The position numbers and the translations under genes are program-made. A stretch of 64,000 nucleotides of DNA, from positions 62,001 to 126,000 of the forward strand of contig DDVS01000006.1 in the NCBI GenBank assembly GCA_002345565.1. The letters are read 5' to 3'. The stretch's first letter is position 1, and each line of letters opens with the position of its first letter. This stretch comes from Flavobacteriales bacterium UBA2306. GTDB taxonomy: Bacteria > Bacteroidota > Bacteroidia > Flavobacteriales > Weeksellaceae. A model generated the notes under the pieces. The model made no database searches. It was not told the DNA's origin and saw only the letters and a program-made list of their open reading frames with translations. This document shows positions 53,733-62,588 of the stretch, piece by piece.

Positions 53733-54023
53733 ATGACAAAGGCAGAATTGGTAAATACCATCTCGAACAAGCTGGGAGTAGAAAAAAATGATACACAGAA
53801 AGTTATCGAAGCTTTCATGCAAGAAATCAGAACATCAATGTATAACGGAGATAATGTATATTTGAGAGGTTTTGGTTCTTTCATCATCAAAACAAGAGCA
53901 GCTAAAACAGGTAGAAACATTTCTAAAAATACAGCGATAGAAATCCCTGCTCATAACATCCCTGCTTTTAAACCTTCTAAAACTTTTGTAGAAAAAGTAA
54001 AGACCAAAGTTGCAGTAAAATAA
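53733..54023 (+). CDS. HU/IHF-family DNA-binding protein
   Basis: 96 residues: MTKAELVNTISNKLGVEKND, the GFGSFIIKTRAAKTGRNI beta arm start and the PAFKPSK motif are the standard HU features. It bends and compacts DNA. It is followed 36 bp later by the COX24-like micro-gene on the same strand, an arrangement I recall from other Flavobacteriia, suggesting joint high expression. Confidence 0.95.
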   Translation: MTKAELVNTISNKLGVEKNDTQKVIEAFMQEIRTSMYNGDNVYLRGFGSFIIKTRAAKTGRNISKNTAIEIPAHNIPAFKPSKTFVEKVKTKVAVK

Positions 54024-54059
54024 TTAATATAGTATTAACAGTATAAAAAAATATAAATT

Positions 54060-54152
54060 ATGCCAAGCGGAAAGAAAAGAAAAAGACACAAGGTAGCGAC
54101 TCACAAAAGAAAGAAAAGAAGAAGAGCAAACAGACACAAAAAGAAAAAATAA
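54060..54152 (+). CDS. 30-residue basic protein, AURKAIP1/COX24 (mS38-like) domain
   Basis: ATG 54060 to TAA 54152 encodes 30 residues, begun MPSGKKRKRHKVATHKRKK, of which about two thirds are Lys, Arg or His. The KRHKvATHKRKKRRRANRHKK pattern matches the COX24/AURKAIP1 domain, i.e. mitochondrial small-subunit protein mS38; a similar tiny protein (bS22) is known in mycobacterial ribosomes. It is probably a small ribosomal protein of this phylum. It lies between HU and the terminator at 54182, too short for usual gene callers. Confidence 0.85.
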   Translation: MPSGKKRKRHKVATHKRKKRRRANRHKKKK

Positions 54153-54181
54153 TTTAGCCTTTTTTGAGTCTTAAACATATT

Positions 54182-54214
54182 AAATATAGTTGGCATTTTG
54201 CCAGCTATATTTTT
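54182..54214 (+). terminator. intrinsic terminator after HU/COX24-like genes
   Basis: AATATAG-T-TGGCA / TGCCA-G-CTATATT with TTT loop and T5 tail. The tail also contains TATTTTTG (54208-54215), which could be the -7 box for the RNase G gene. Confidence 0.8.
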
Positions 54215-54260
54215 GTTTTATATTTACAACCTAATTTTAATAAAACCTTTTGATGAAGTT

Positions 54261-55817
54261 ATGAAAAAAGAACTGATTATTTCTAATGATGGAGATGCTT
54301 CTAAAATTGCTTTATTGGAAGATGGCCGCCTCTTTGAACTTCACGAAGAAGAAACCAAAACCGATTTTGTAGTCGGAGACCTTTTTTTAGGCAAAATCAA
54401 AAAACTGGCACCAAATCTTAATGCAGCTTTTGTCAACATTGGAACAGACAAAGATGCGTTTTTACATTATCAGGACCTGGGTCCGCAATTCCTTTCTTAT
54501 CAGAAATTTCTGAAAAATACAATCTCAAAAAAACAACAATCGCCAAGTCTTAAAAATTTTGAAGCTTCAAAAGATATAGACAAGCTAGGAACTGTTGATA
54601 AAGTGCTTACAGCAGGAGATTTGGTATTATTACAAATTACAAAAGAACCTATTTCTACAAAAGGACCAAGAATCTCTACACAGATTTCTCTTACAGGTCG
54701 TTTTCTGGTTCTGATTCCTTTTGATAACAAGATTTCTGTATCCAAAAAAGTAAGTAATCCGGAAGAAAAAACCAGACTGAAAACTTTGATAGAAAGTATT
54801 CGTCCGGAAGGTTTTGGAGTGATTATCAGAACCGTTGCTGAAGGAAAGAAAGTAGCTGAGCTTCATAATGATATGAACCAGCTGGTGCAAAAGTGGGAAT
54901 CGACATTTAAAAATATTCAGAAAAATAAAGTTCCTAGTAAAGTTCTGAATGAGGAAGATAAAGCGTCTTCGATTTTAAGAGATAACTTTAACCAGGATTT
55001 CGTAAGCATCATTTGTGATGATGAAAAAATGGTGGAAGATATGAAATCTTACATAGAAGTTATTGCACCGGAACGCAAGAATATAGTTCAGTTTTACGAC
55101 TCTCATATTCCACTTTTAGAATATTACAATGTAGAAAAACAACTGAAGCAGAGTTTTGGTAAACACGTTAATATTCCGGCTTCCAAAGGAGCTTATCTGG
55201 TAATTGAGCATACGGAGGCGCTTCACGTAGTCGATGTCAATTCCGGAAATAACATCTCATCTTCTACAACCAACAAGACACACGCTTTAACCGTTAACAA
55301 AATGGCGGCAACAGAAATTGCAAGACAACTGCGTCTGAGAGATATGGGCGGAATTATTGTGGTGGATTTCATTGATATGACCGACCCCGAACACAGAAAG
55401 GAGCTCTACGAACATCTTCGCGAAGAAATGAAGCGTGACAAAGCAAGACATAAGATCTTGCCGCCTTCAAAATTTGGTTTGATTCAGATGACGAGACAGC
55501 GTGTGCGTGCAGAAAAGCACATCGAAACGTCTGAAGAAAATCCTAACAAAGACGGCGAAATCATCGCTCCAATCGTTATTGTGGAAAGGATGGAAGAATC
55601 CATTAGAACTATTATACAAAAAGAAAAAGGGAAATTGTACCTGCATGTACATCCTTTTTTGGAAGCTTATCTCACCAAAGGACTGGCAAGTATCCAAAAC
55701 AAATGGTTTTTAAAATACAAAAAATGGGTAACCATTATCCCAAGAGATTCTTTCAAAATGCTGGAATTTCATCTTTATAATGCTAAGAAGAAAGAGTTGA
55801 TGAGTTATTCTAATTAA
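54261..55817 (+). CDS. rng: ribonuclease E/G family endoribonuclease
   Basis: 518 residues from ATG 54261 (MKKELIISNDGDASKIALLE); an upstream start lies in the terminator. An S1 RNA-binding domain (VVGDLFLGKIKKLAPNLNAAFVNIG) precedes the catalytic domain, with the magnesium aspartates in LHVVDVNSGNN and GGIIVVDFIDMTDPEHR. The CPxC zinc-link that joins dimers in RNase E is absent: QMTRQRVRAEKH is followed by an Asn/Asp/Gly-rich segment. It cuts single-stranded AU-rich RNA with 5' monophosphate, in rRNA processing and mRNA decay. Confidence 0.93.
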   Translation: MKKELIISNDGDASKIALLEDGRLFELHEEETKTDFVVGDLFLGKIKKLAPNLNAAFVNIGTDKDAFLHYQDLGPQFLSYQKFLKNTISKKQQSPSLKNFEASKDIDKLGTVDKVLTAGDLVLLQITKEPISTKGPRISTQISLTGRFLVLIPFDNKISVSKKVSNPEEKTRLKTLIESIRPEGFGVIIRTVAEGKKVAELHNDMNQLVQKWESTFKNIQKNKVPSKVLNEEDKASSILRDNFNQDFVSIICDDEKMVEDMKSYIEVIAPERKNIVQFYDSHIPLLEYYNVEKQLKQSFGKHVNIPASKGAYLVIEHTEALHVVDVNSGNNISSSTTNKTHALTVNKMAATEIARQLRLRDMGGIIVVDFIDMTDPEHRKELYEHLREEMKRDKARHKILPPSKFGLIQMTRQRVRAEKHIETSEENPNKDGEIIAPIVIVERMEESIRTIIQKEKGKLYLHVHPFLEAYLTKGLASIQNKWFLKYKKWVTIIPRDSFKMLEFHLYNAKKKELMSYSN

Positions 55818-55842
55818 GATTTTTATCAATCAAAAAAATTGG

Positions 55843-55870
55843 AAGTCTGTTTAAAATATTAAGCAGACTT
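55843..55870 (+). terminator. intrinsic terminator after rng
   Basis: AAGTCTG / CAGACTT outer stem with TTAA/TTAA inner pairing, followed by TTTATTTT. Confidence 0.8.
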
Positions 55871-55933
55871 TTATTTTACCTAATAAATACTTATTGGCTT
55901 TAATTATACGTTTTAATTCTTAAATTTGGTTTT

Positions 55934-56440
55934 ATGAAAAGGAACATCTATTCTATGCTTGTTTTTTGTCTATTGACAAGTTGTTATACCTACCGGCCGG
56001 TTAAAACAACATTGGAAGAAACAGAAAAACGTATTGAAAACTCAAAAACGCAGACTAGATCTCATATGGCGACGGCACTTAACAAACCTGTTTTGGATGA
56101 GTCCGAAGCCCAGATCAAAAAAGAAAATGTCAAAAAAAATTCTAAACCTGCGCCTCAGAAAACCACCAGACAGTTGACGATTAAAGAAAAATTAGAACCT
56201 TCCAGGATTTATAAAATTAATGTAGGCGGCAAGCGTTATAAAATTCAGGTAGATCAATGGGAAAGTGATTCCTTGGTTGTTCACGCCGTCAATAAACCTG
56301 AAAAGAAAATGAAATTTCATAAAAATCAAATTGACGAAAGTACGATACTAGAAAAACGTTTTTCCCAGCCTATTTCAGATATTTTAACCGTTGTTGCTTA
56401 CGCCGGGATTGCAATTCTGGTGATAGCATTAGCTTTTTAA
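55934..56440 (+). CDS. lipoprotein with basic linker and C-terminal membrane helix
   Basis: 168 residues. Lipobox LLTSC (Cys17), then a long hydrophilic Lys/Glu/Thr-rich region, a small beta domain (RIYKINVGGKRYKIQVDQWESDSLVVH) and a C-terminal hydrophobic helix (ILTVVAYAGIAILVIALAF). Having both a lipid anchor and a C-terminal transmembrane segment is unusual; it may keep the protein in the inner membrane. Function unknown; precedes porX by 162 bp. Confidence 0.8.
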   Translation: MKRNIYSMLVFCLLTSCYTYRPVKTTLEETEKRIENSKTQTRSHMATALNKPVLDESEAQIKKENVKKNSKPAPQKTTRQLTIKEKLEPSRIYKINVGGKRYKIQVDQWESDSLVVHAVNKPEKKMKFHKNQIDESTILEKRFSQPISDILTVVAYAGIAILVIALAF

Positions 56441-56565
56441 TATTCTAAGGCGAAAGAATGCTAAATCATATTCTAAAAATTGTTTTAACATTTTTTGTAT
56501 CCATATTAACTTATATTTAACGTGATTCTAAAGTTAAATATTCAAGAGGTATCTTAATTTGGTCA

Positions 56566-56573
56566 TAATTTTG
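56566..56573 (+). promoter_or_regulatory. TAnnTTTG box for porX
   Basis: TAATTTTG, 29 bp before the porX ATG. Confidence 0.6.
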
Positions 56574-56602
56574 ATACAGAAAAAATAAACATCCCAATAT
56601 AT

Positions 56603-58147
56603 ATGTCAGGAAAAATTTTATGGATAGATGATGAAGTGGATCTTCTAAAACCGCATATCGTTTTTTTAGAAAATAAAGGCTACAGTGTAACTCCGGTTAA
56701 CAATGTCAATGAGGCTTTGGAAATCATAGAAAAGGAAAAATTTGAGTTAACTCTTCTTGACGAGAATATGCCAGGAATATCTGGTTTAGAAGCTATCCCA
56801 ATGATAAAAGAAAAAGATAGTGCTCTAAAAATCGTAATGGTTACAAAAAGCGAAGAGGAGCATATTATGGAGCAGGCTATAGGCTCGCAAATTGCAGATT
56901 ATATCCTAAAACCGGTTAATCCAAATCAGGTGCTTTTGTCTTTGAAGAAGAATTTACAGAGCGAAACGCTGGTAGAACAAAAAACCATTGTAGATTATCA
57001 GCAGGAATTCCGCAATCTGAGCATGGAGCTGTCTTATCTTAGAACCTACCAGGATTGGGCAGAGTATTATAAGAAAATTCTGAATTGGGAAATTAAATTT
57101 GACAAAGTCTTTGACAATGAATTTGCAGATTTATTACAAAATCAAAAGGAAGAGGCCAATATCCAGTTTTCAAAATTCATCGAAAATAATTATGAAGAAT
57201 GGCTCCACAGCAATGAAAAACCTATGATGAGCCACACGCTTTTCAAAGATAAAGTGAAACCAGAACTTGAAAATGAGAAAGTTCTTCTTTTAATGGTAGA
57301 TAATCTAAGATATGACCAATGGAAAGTTATCGAGCCTTTGTTTACAAGATTTTATAATAAAACATCAGAAGATTATTATTTCAGTATTCTACCAACGGCC
57401 ACTCAGTATGCTAGGAACTCTTTCTTTGCTGGTTTAATGCCATCAGAAATAGAGAAAAGATTTCCGGAATATTGGTTTAATGATAATGAAGAGGGTAATA
57501 AAAACGAACACGAGAGGGATTTCCTAGAAGATCAGATGAAACGCATAGGGTTATCTGGCAAATCTATGAAATACCTGAAAATTCTAAACGCAGATTTTGA
57601 AAGAAAAGTTTTAGACGATTTTAATCAACATAAGAATAATGATTTATTAGTTATTGTGTATAATTTTATTGATATTCTTTCTCATGCAAAAACGGATAAT
57701 AATATCGTAAATCAATTGATTAGAGATGATAAAACCTTCCGATCTTTAACGTATAATTGGTTTGAAAATTCATCATTAATCAAAATTATCAAAACCGCTG
57801 CAGAGAATGGCTTCAAATTGGTTATCACAACAGACCACGGTACTGTTTATGTGAAAAAGCCAAGTAAAGTAGTAGGAGATAGAGAAACATCTACAAACAT
57901 CCGTTATAAAACTGGCAGAAGTCTTACGTATGATGATAGTGATGTTTGGGCAATCAGTAATCCGGATAAGCTTTTCCTTCCAAAAGGTAATTTGAGTTCG
58001 AAATATATTTTTGCGAAGAATAATATTTTCCTCGCATATCCCAAAAATTATAACCATTTTGTTAACTATTACAAAGATACTTATCAGCACGGGGGAATTT
58101 CTTTGGAAGAAGTCATTATCCCGATAAGCATATTAGAACCCAAATAG
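56603..58147 (+). CDS. porX: PorX, response regulator with PglZ phosphodiesterase domain
   Basis: 514 residues. The receiver domain (1-120) has the acidic pocket WIDDE (Asp9-Asp10), phospho-acceptor Asp53 in LLDENMPG and Lys in YILKPVNP. After a helical linker, the alkaline-phosphatase-fold PglZ domain (about 200-514) carries metal-site stretches LMVDNLRYDQW and ITTDHGTVYVKK. This architecture is PorX, which with histidine kinase PorY controls type IX secretion genes in Porphyromonas and relatives. PorY is not in the window. Its product here is probably needed for T9SS function. Confidence 0.95.
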   Translation: MSGKILWIDDEVDLLKPHIVFLENKGYSVTPVNNVNEALEIIEKEKFELTLLDENMPGISGLEAIPMIKEKDSALKIVMVTKSEEEHIMEQAIGSQIADYILKPVNPNQVLLSLKKNLQSETLVEQKTIVDYQQEFRNLSMELSYLRTYQDWAEYYKKILNWEIKFDKVFDNEFADLLQNQKEEANIQFSKFIENNYEEWLHSNEKPMMSHTLFKDKVKPELENEKVLLLMVDNLRYDQWKVIEPLFTRFYNKTSEDYYFSILPTATQYARNSFFAGLMPSEIEKRFPEYWFNDNEEGNKNEHERDFLEDQMKRIGLSGKSMKYLKILNADFERKVLDDFNQHKNNDLLVIVYNFIDILSHAKTDNNIVNQLIRDDKTFRSLTYNWFENSSLIKIIKTAAENGFKLVITTDHGTVYVKKPSKVVGDRETSTNIRYKTGRSLTYDDSDVWAISNPDKLFLPKGNLSSKYIFAKNNIFLAYPKNYNHFVNYYKDTYQHGGISLEEVIIPISILEPK

Positions 58148-58182
58148 TTTTTTTCATAGTTTATTTGATTTGGGTTTATTGG

Positions 58183-58220
58183 GGCGGAAAAAATTGATTA
58201 CTTTTTCCGCCTTTTTTTTT
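58183..58220 (+). terminator. intrinsic terminator after porX
   Basis: GGCGGAAAAA / TTTTTCCGCC with a 9-base loop and a T10 tail. Confidence 0.9.
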
Positions 58221-58256
58221 AATTTCAGAATAAAACTATCAAAAGCAGTCAATAAA

Positions 58257-58283
58257 AAATCCCGAGAAATTTTCTCGGGATTT
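58257..58283 (-). terminator. intrinsic terminator of rplT
   Basis: AAATCCCGAGAAA / TTTCTCGGGATTT, perfect 13-bp stem with one base between, after the rplT stop. Confidence 0.9.
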
Positions 58284-58307
58284 GATATTGATAACAAAGA
58301 TTTGTAA

Positions 58308-58652
58308 TTATTTTACTTGATCTACAACAGCTTTGAAAGCTTCTGGATGGTTCATTGCAAGGTCTGCAAGAACTTTTCTGTTAAGCTCGATGTTGTTTTT
58401 CTTAAGAGCTCCCATAAACTGAGAGTAAGATAATCCGTGCTCTCTAGCACCCGCATTGATACGAGTTACCCAAAGGCTTCTGAAGTTTCTTTTCTTCTCT
58501 TTTCTACCACGGTAAGCATATTGCATTGCTTTTTCTACCGCGTTTTTAGCTACAGTCCAAACGTTCTTTCTTCTACCGAAAAAACCTTTAGCTTGCTTAA
58601 GTACTTTTTTTCTGCGCGCTCTAGACGCTACAGCGTTTACTGATCTTGGCAT
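58308..58652 (-). CDS. rplT: 50S ribosomal protein L20
   Basis: 114 residues, standard. [19 protein letters not shown] and [20 protein letters not shown] are typical of the basic N-terminal extension of L20, and [21 protein letters not shown] of the globular part. L20 is needed early in 50S assembly and in many bacteria represses its own operon by binding a leader RNA. It follows rpmI with a 121-bp space, longer than usual. Confidence 0.97.
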   Translation of the reverse strand: MPRSVNAVASRARRKKVLKQAKGFFGRRKNVWTVAKNAVEKAMQYAYRGRKEKKRNFRSLWVTRINAGAREHGLSYSQFMGALKKNNIELNRKVLADLAMNHPEAFKAVVDQVK

Positions 58653-58773
58653 AATGTAATTGTTTTTTTTGAAATGTGCGGTAACTGTTTCATTACTCTT
58701 AGTGGCTCCATTTCAGGGTTAAATTGTTGAATTTGTTTTGAATTCTTATAAACCGAATATAGATTTATAAAAA

Positions 58774-58971
58774 CTACTTAATTGCTAATTGTCTCAAAAC
58801 ACTTTTAGTGTCTACATCTGCAACATAAGAAGTTTGCGTTAGATTTCTCTTCTGCTTAGTTTCTTTTTTAGTCAAGATGTGACTTTTGAAAGCATTTTTT
58901 CTTTTGATCTTCCCGGTTCCGGTAAGAGCAAAACGCTTTTTAGCACCTGATTTCGTTTTTAATTTTGGCAT
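58774..58971 (-). CDS. rpmI: 50S ribosomal protein L35
   Basis: 65 residues: [20 protein letters not shown] and [20 protein letters not shown] are the L35 signature. It forms a pair with rplT. The infC gene (IF3), which normally leads this operon, is not upstream; the 149 bp before rpmI contain an AT repeat (ATATATATATATATAT near 59017) and a TAATTTTG box near 59050, so the pair seems to have its own promoter. Confidence 0.96.
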   Translation of the reverse strand: MPKLKTKSGAKKRFALTGTGKIKRKNAFKSHILTKKETKQKRNLTQTSYVADVDTKSVLRQLAIK

Positions 58972-59120
58972 TGTTCTGCTTTTTATAGTTTGTTATCAAT
59001 ATTTCTTTTGGTTCCTAAATATATATATATATATAGGAATAATAGTTTGCAAAATTACAAAAAAATGTTGACATATAATACCTACTTCTAGTTAATCTGT
59101 AACATTGATTTGGTCCTGAC

Positions 59121-59714
59121 TTAATCTTCATCTTCCAAATAATGACCAAAAAAATCTTTTTTTGTTTTTAAATAGGATGCGCTAGATGCGTTTGATTTAA
59201 TCTGCAAAGGAATTCTGGAGTTAAATTGGATATTACTGTCTTTGATGAACTGGATCTTTTGCGGATTGTTAGTCATTAAATTAACAGATTTTACTTGTAA
59301 TTTCTCTAACATTTCTATCGCTACCCCAAAATCTCTATCATCTGCGGGTAAGCCCAGTTCAAGATTAGCTTGTACTGTGTCCAATCCGTTTTCTTGTAAG
59401 GCGTAAGCTTTCAGTTTATTAATAATTCCGATATTTCTTCCTTCTTGTCTTAAGTAAATGATGATGCCGCCATTTTCCTGCATATATTGCATAGCGGAGT
59501 TAAGTTGTTGCCCACATTCACATTTCTGAGAATGAAAAACTTCACCCGTAATGCATTCTGAGTGAATTCTAACATTTATAGGTTTTTCAAAATCGGTTTG
59601 GTCTGCAATAAGAGCTATATGAGGCATCCAGTCTTTGTCATCCTCAGAAAAAGCCATCATTTTAAATTGGCCATAGTCTGTCGGGACATTGGCTTGGGCT
59701 TGTATTTTTAACAT
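59121..59714 (-). CDS. ribA: GTP cyclohydrolase II
   Basis: 197 residues, the monofunctional form. The zinc ligands are in FHSQKCECGQQL with the preceding Cys in HSECITGEVFHS; IIIYLRQEGRNIGI and NLMTNNPQKI complete the active site. It opens GTP to the first riboflavin precursor, losing formate and pyrophosphate. It is the last gene of the long leftward run and starts 11 bp after the lipoprotein gene. Confidence 0.95.
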   Translation of the reverse strand: MLKIQAQANVPTDYGQFKMMAFSEDDKDWMPHIALIADQTDFEKPINVRIHSECITGEVFHSQKCECGQQLNSAMQYMQENGGIIIYLRQEGRNIGIINKLKAYALQENGLDTVQANLELGLPADDRDFGVAIEMLEKLQVKSVNLMTNNPQKIQFIKDSNIQFNSRIPLQIKSNASSASYLKTKKDFFGHYLEDED

Positions 59715-59725
59715 CTAATAAAGAA

Positions 59726-60187
59726 TTAATTAGAAGACATAGACGTAGTTTCTATTGTTTTTGATAAAGAGGCTTCCAAAAGATTCATATTAGTCTTAAT
59801 TTTTACCATATATCGGTTTAAAACCTCTTCATCATCTTTAATCATATACTTTCTGAGTTTCTGAATTTTTTTATAAAATTTTTCGAATTGCTCTATAGAT
59901 TTGTACTTATCGGTCTGGTTAAAATCCCTCACAGCATTAAGGTAGTCTGTTAAGGAATTTTTTAGTAAAATTACTTCTCTGTTTACCGCATCATTTCTAA
60001 ATTTTGGAAATGTAGAGACAAGATTGGAAATAGAAGAAGCATAGACTATAGCCTCTGGAGATAAATAGACAAAGCTATCAGAACCGGCACTGGCATGCAA
60101 TTCATCAGAAGCTGCAGAATTGGTAGAGCAGGAGTCTGTAAAATTAATGACTATAAATATCGATAAAAGTTTATAAAAACTTTTCAT
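59726..60187 (-). CDS. lipoprotein of unknown function
   Basis: 153 residues with lipobox-like TDSC (Cys20), then a Ser/Ala-rich linker (TNSAASDELHASAGSDS) and a helical domain (YKSIEQFEKFYKKIQKLRKYMIKDDEEVLNRYMVKIK). Its ATG overlaps the stop of the DUF4254 gene by one base, so the two are coupled. Family not recognised. Confidence 0.78.
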   Translation of the reverse strand: MKSFYKLLSIFIVINFTDSCSTNSAASDELHASAGSDSFVYLSPEAIVYASSISNLVSTFPKFRNDAVNREVILLKNSLTDYLNAVRDFNQTDKYKSIEQFEKFYKKIQKLRKYMIKDDEEVLNRYMVKIKTNMNLLEASLSKTIETTSMSSN

Positions 60188-60801
60188 TACTTTTTCTGTA
60201 TTTTTTGATACAGGATTGGATTCAGTGTTTCATCATTATACATCTTCATCTGTTTATAAAGCTTCATCTTTACTTTGCCATTTTCTATATCAGAAAGTAG
60301 TTGATCAATAGCGGTTGATAAATCTTTTTTCTGTTCCAGCAGTATGTTCAATTTTGCAGTACATTGCAACTGGTGTTCTTTAGACGCATTTTCCCTCGAT
60401 GCTTCTATAGACATATGATAGATTTTCAAAGATAAAATAGAGAATCTGTCAATAGACCAAGCAGGTGTTTCACTATTGATTCTGGCATCAGAATCTGGCT
60501 GGATGTTTTCAAATTTTTTATAAAACCAAAAATCAATTTGTTCTACTAAATCTGTTCTTTTTTGGTTAAGGCTATCAATTCTTCTTTTGATTTTTAGAGC
60601 TTCGGATGGGTTGATATCTTCTTCTCGAATGATATCTTCCAAATGCCACTGAACGGAGTCAATCCAGTTTTTTGAATACAAAATCCATTCCAAACTGTTG
60701 ACTTCGAAGGGGTTGTTTTCGCTTGCATCTACACTGTCCAAAATGTGATAATCTTCAACCGATTGATTGAAGATTTTCCATGCATTTTCTGTAAAATTCA
60801 T
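60187..60801 (-). CDS. DUF4254 family protein
   Basis: 204 residues, all-helical. The family pattern is seen in NSLEWILYSKNWIDSVQWHLEDIIRE, LKIKRRIDSLNQKRTDLVEQID and TPAWSIDRFSILSLKIYHM. DUF4254 is widespread in Bacteroidota and often near cell-wall or glycan genes, but I know no activity for it. It follows tatA by 16 bp in an operon with EnvC, suggesting an envelope task. Confidence 0.88.
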   Translation of the reverse strand: MNFTENAWKIFNQSVEDYHILDSVDASENNPFEVNSLEWILYSKNWIDSVQWHLEDIIREEDINPSEALKIKRRIDSLNQKRTDLVEQIDFWFYKKFENIQPDSDARINSETPAWSIDRFSILSLKIYHMSIEASRENASKEHQLQCTAKLNILLEQKKDLSTAIDQLLSDIENGKVKMKLYKQMKMYNDETLNPILYQKIQKK

Positions 60802-60817
60802 TTAATTAATTCTTTTT

Positions 60818-61021
60818 TTAGGAAGGATTATTTGAATTAGAGGATGAAGTGTCATTTTTTTTATCTTCATCTTTTACAGCATCTTTAAACTCTTTAATTC
60901 CAGAGCCTAAGCCTTTCATCAATTCCGGGATTTTTTTTCCTCCAAATAATAAAAGGAGAATCAAAGCAACGATTAATATATGTTGCCAAGATAGACTTAA
61001 TATAACTGTTGATAGTGTCAT
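60818..61021 (-). CDS. tatA: Sec-independent protein translocase TatA/TatE
   Basis: 67 residues. One N-terminal membrane helix ([18 protein letters not shown]), the [21 protein letters not shown] hinge and amphipathic helix, then an acidic/Ser/Asn tail. This is TatA; it forms the pore for folded Tat substrates with TatC. tatC is not in the window. The gene is between envC and DUF4254 on one transcript. Confidence 0.95.
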   Translation of the reverse strand: MTLSTVILSLSWQHILIVALILLLLFGGKKIPELMKGLGSGIKEFKDAVKDEDKKNDTSSSNSNNPS

Positions 61022-61052
61022 CTTAATTTTTTTACAAAGTTAAGTTATTTTT

Positions 61053-62588
61053 TTAATACGAAACCCAACCCATTGGGTCAACAGGATTGGTTCCGCTCCA
61101 GATTTGAAAGTCCAATGTGATAGAGTCATCAAAATCGCTCCCAACTTCTCCGATTAAGCTTCCTGCAGAGACTTGCTGTCCAGATTTTACCAAAGTAGAT
61201 GCAAGATTAGAATATACTGTAAAATAACTGCCGTGTTTTACCACCACAGTTCTGGTCCCATTAATGGATTGAATGCTGGAAACCACACCTGGGAAAACAC
61301 AACGGGCTTTGGTCCCCGGAGCAACCGCAATTTTTATCCCAATATTATCTTCTACAATATTTTTAAAAACAGGGTGTGGTTGTCTGCCAAAACGGTGGGT
61401 TATAGTCCCTCTTTCTACCGGGAAAGTGATGCGTCCTTTATTGTCTGCAAAGTTGCTTCCCACGGTAGAACCCACGCCGTAGCTTTTCATTACTTTTTTC
61501 TCTGCTTCTTCTTTAGCATCTTCATTCTTTTTGTTGATAGCCTCTTCATTAGCTTTTGCAGCGGCTAGTTTGTCTGCTTTCTCTTTAGCAATTGCTGCAG
61601 CTTCGCGGGAAGCCTTTTCAATTGCCGCTTTTTTCTCAGCTGTTTTGTTGGACTCGGCTAATTTTCTTTCTTCTTCGGCTCTTTTAGCAGCCAGATCTGC
61701 CGCTTTTTTAGCTTCTGCTTCCGCTCTTTTTCTCTCCGCTTCTGCAGCAGCAAGTTTTGCTCTGTTTTCTGCTTCTATTCTTTCTTTTTCTTTTTTAGCT
61801 GCAATTTCTGCCAGTCTTTTTCTTTCCGCTTCCGCTTTTTTCTCGGCTTCTTCTTTGGCTTTAGCAATTCTTATTTCTTCAGCAATGATATTTCTAATCT
61901 GTCTTTCAAGATCTTTTGATTGCGCTTGTTTTTGTCTTAATTCGGCAGTTAATTTTACCTCATTTTTTTTGAACTCGTTCAGCAGATCTTGCTTTTGTTT
62001 CCTTTCGTCTTCAATGATGCCTAATTCTTTTTTCTGAGAAAGAAGAAGATTGTCTTTTTCTGTGACAGATTTTTTCTTGAGTGCAATATTTTTTTGAATT
62101 TCTTTGGCTTTGTTAGATATTTCTGCCGCTTTTTTATCCTGATATTCTGAGTATCTTTTAAGATATTCTATTCTTTTGAGAGCCTCGCCCAGATTTTTTG
62201 AAGAAAGAATAAAAGTTACCTTGTTTTGAACGCCTTTTGTTTTATAGGCTTTGACAAGGATTTCTGCATAGTTCTTCCTAAGAACTCTCAGCTCCCTATT
62301 GTTTTTATTGATTTCTAATTGACGTTTGTAGATGTCATCTTCAATAAAGCGTTTTTCTTTTTGAGTATTATTGTACACTTTTTCTCTAAGTGTCAACTTT
62401 TGGTTGACAGCATTGAGGTAAGCTATAGAAAGTTTTGATTCCTGTTTGGTTTGGTTCAGTGTGGCATTGAGAGAAGAGATTTGCTTTTTGAGCTCTGCAT
62501 TTTGTTTTTGCAATTGTTCTTTATCTTTCTGTCCAAAAGCGCTTCCGAATACTAAAATACTTATAAAAAAACTTAATTTCTTAATCAT
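61053..62588 (-). CDS. murein hydrolase activator, EnvC/M23-like
   Basis: 511 residues. Signal peptide (to about residue 19, ending SAFG), a long coiled coil (20-380) rich in Lys/Glu/Ala with AEAERKRAEAEAKK-type repeats, and a C-terminal LytM/M23 domain (385-511). The M23 zinc motifs are degenerate: HxxxD is NIGIK and HxH is LDFQIW, so it should activate amidases instead of cutting peptidoglycan, as EnvC does in daughter-cell separation. It overlaps DUF4292 by four bases (ATGA). Confidence 0.92.
   Translation of the reverse strand: MIKKLSFFISILVFGSAFGQKDKEQLQKQNAELKKQISSLNATLNQTKQESKLSIAYLNAVNQKLTLREKVYNNTQKEKRFIEDDIYKRQLEINKNNRELRVLRKNYAEILVKAYKTKGVQNKVTFILSSKNLGEALKRIEYLKRYSEYQDKKAAEISNKAKEIQKNIALKKKSVTEKDNLLLSQKKELGIIEDERKQKQDLLNEFKKNEVKLTAELRQKQAQSKDLERQIRNIIAEEIRIAKAKEEAEKKAEAERKRLAEIAAKKEKERIEAENRAKLAAAEAERKRAEAEAKKAADLAAKRAEEERKLAESNKTAEKKAAIEKASREAAAIAKEKADKLAAAKANEEAINKKNEDAKEEAEKKVMKSYGVGSTVGSNFADNKGRITFPVERGTITHRFGRQPHPVFKNIVEDNIGIKIAVAPGTKARCVFPGVVSSIQSINGTRTVVVKHGSYFTVYSNLASTLVKSGQQVSAGSLIGEVGSDFDDSITLDFQIWSGTNPVDPMGWVSY

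Noticed and set aside
59017..59036. AT dinucleotide repeat before rpmI
   Set aside because: Simple AT microsatellite in an AT-rich spacer; nothing points to a function.
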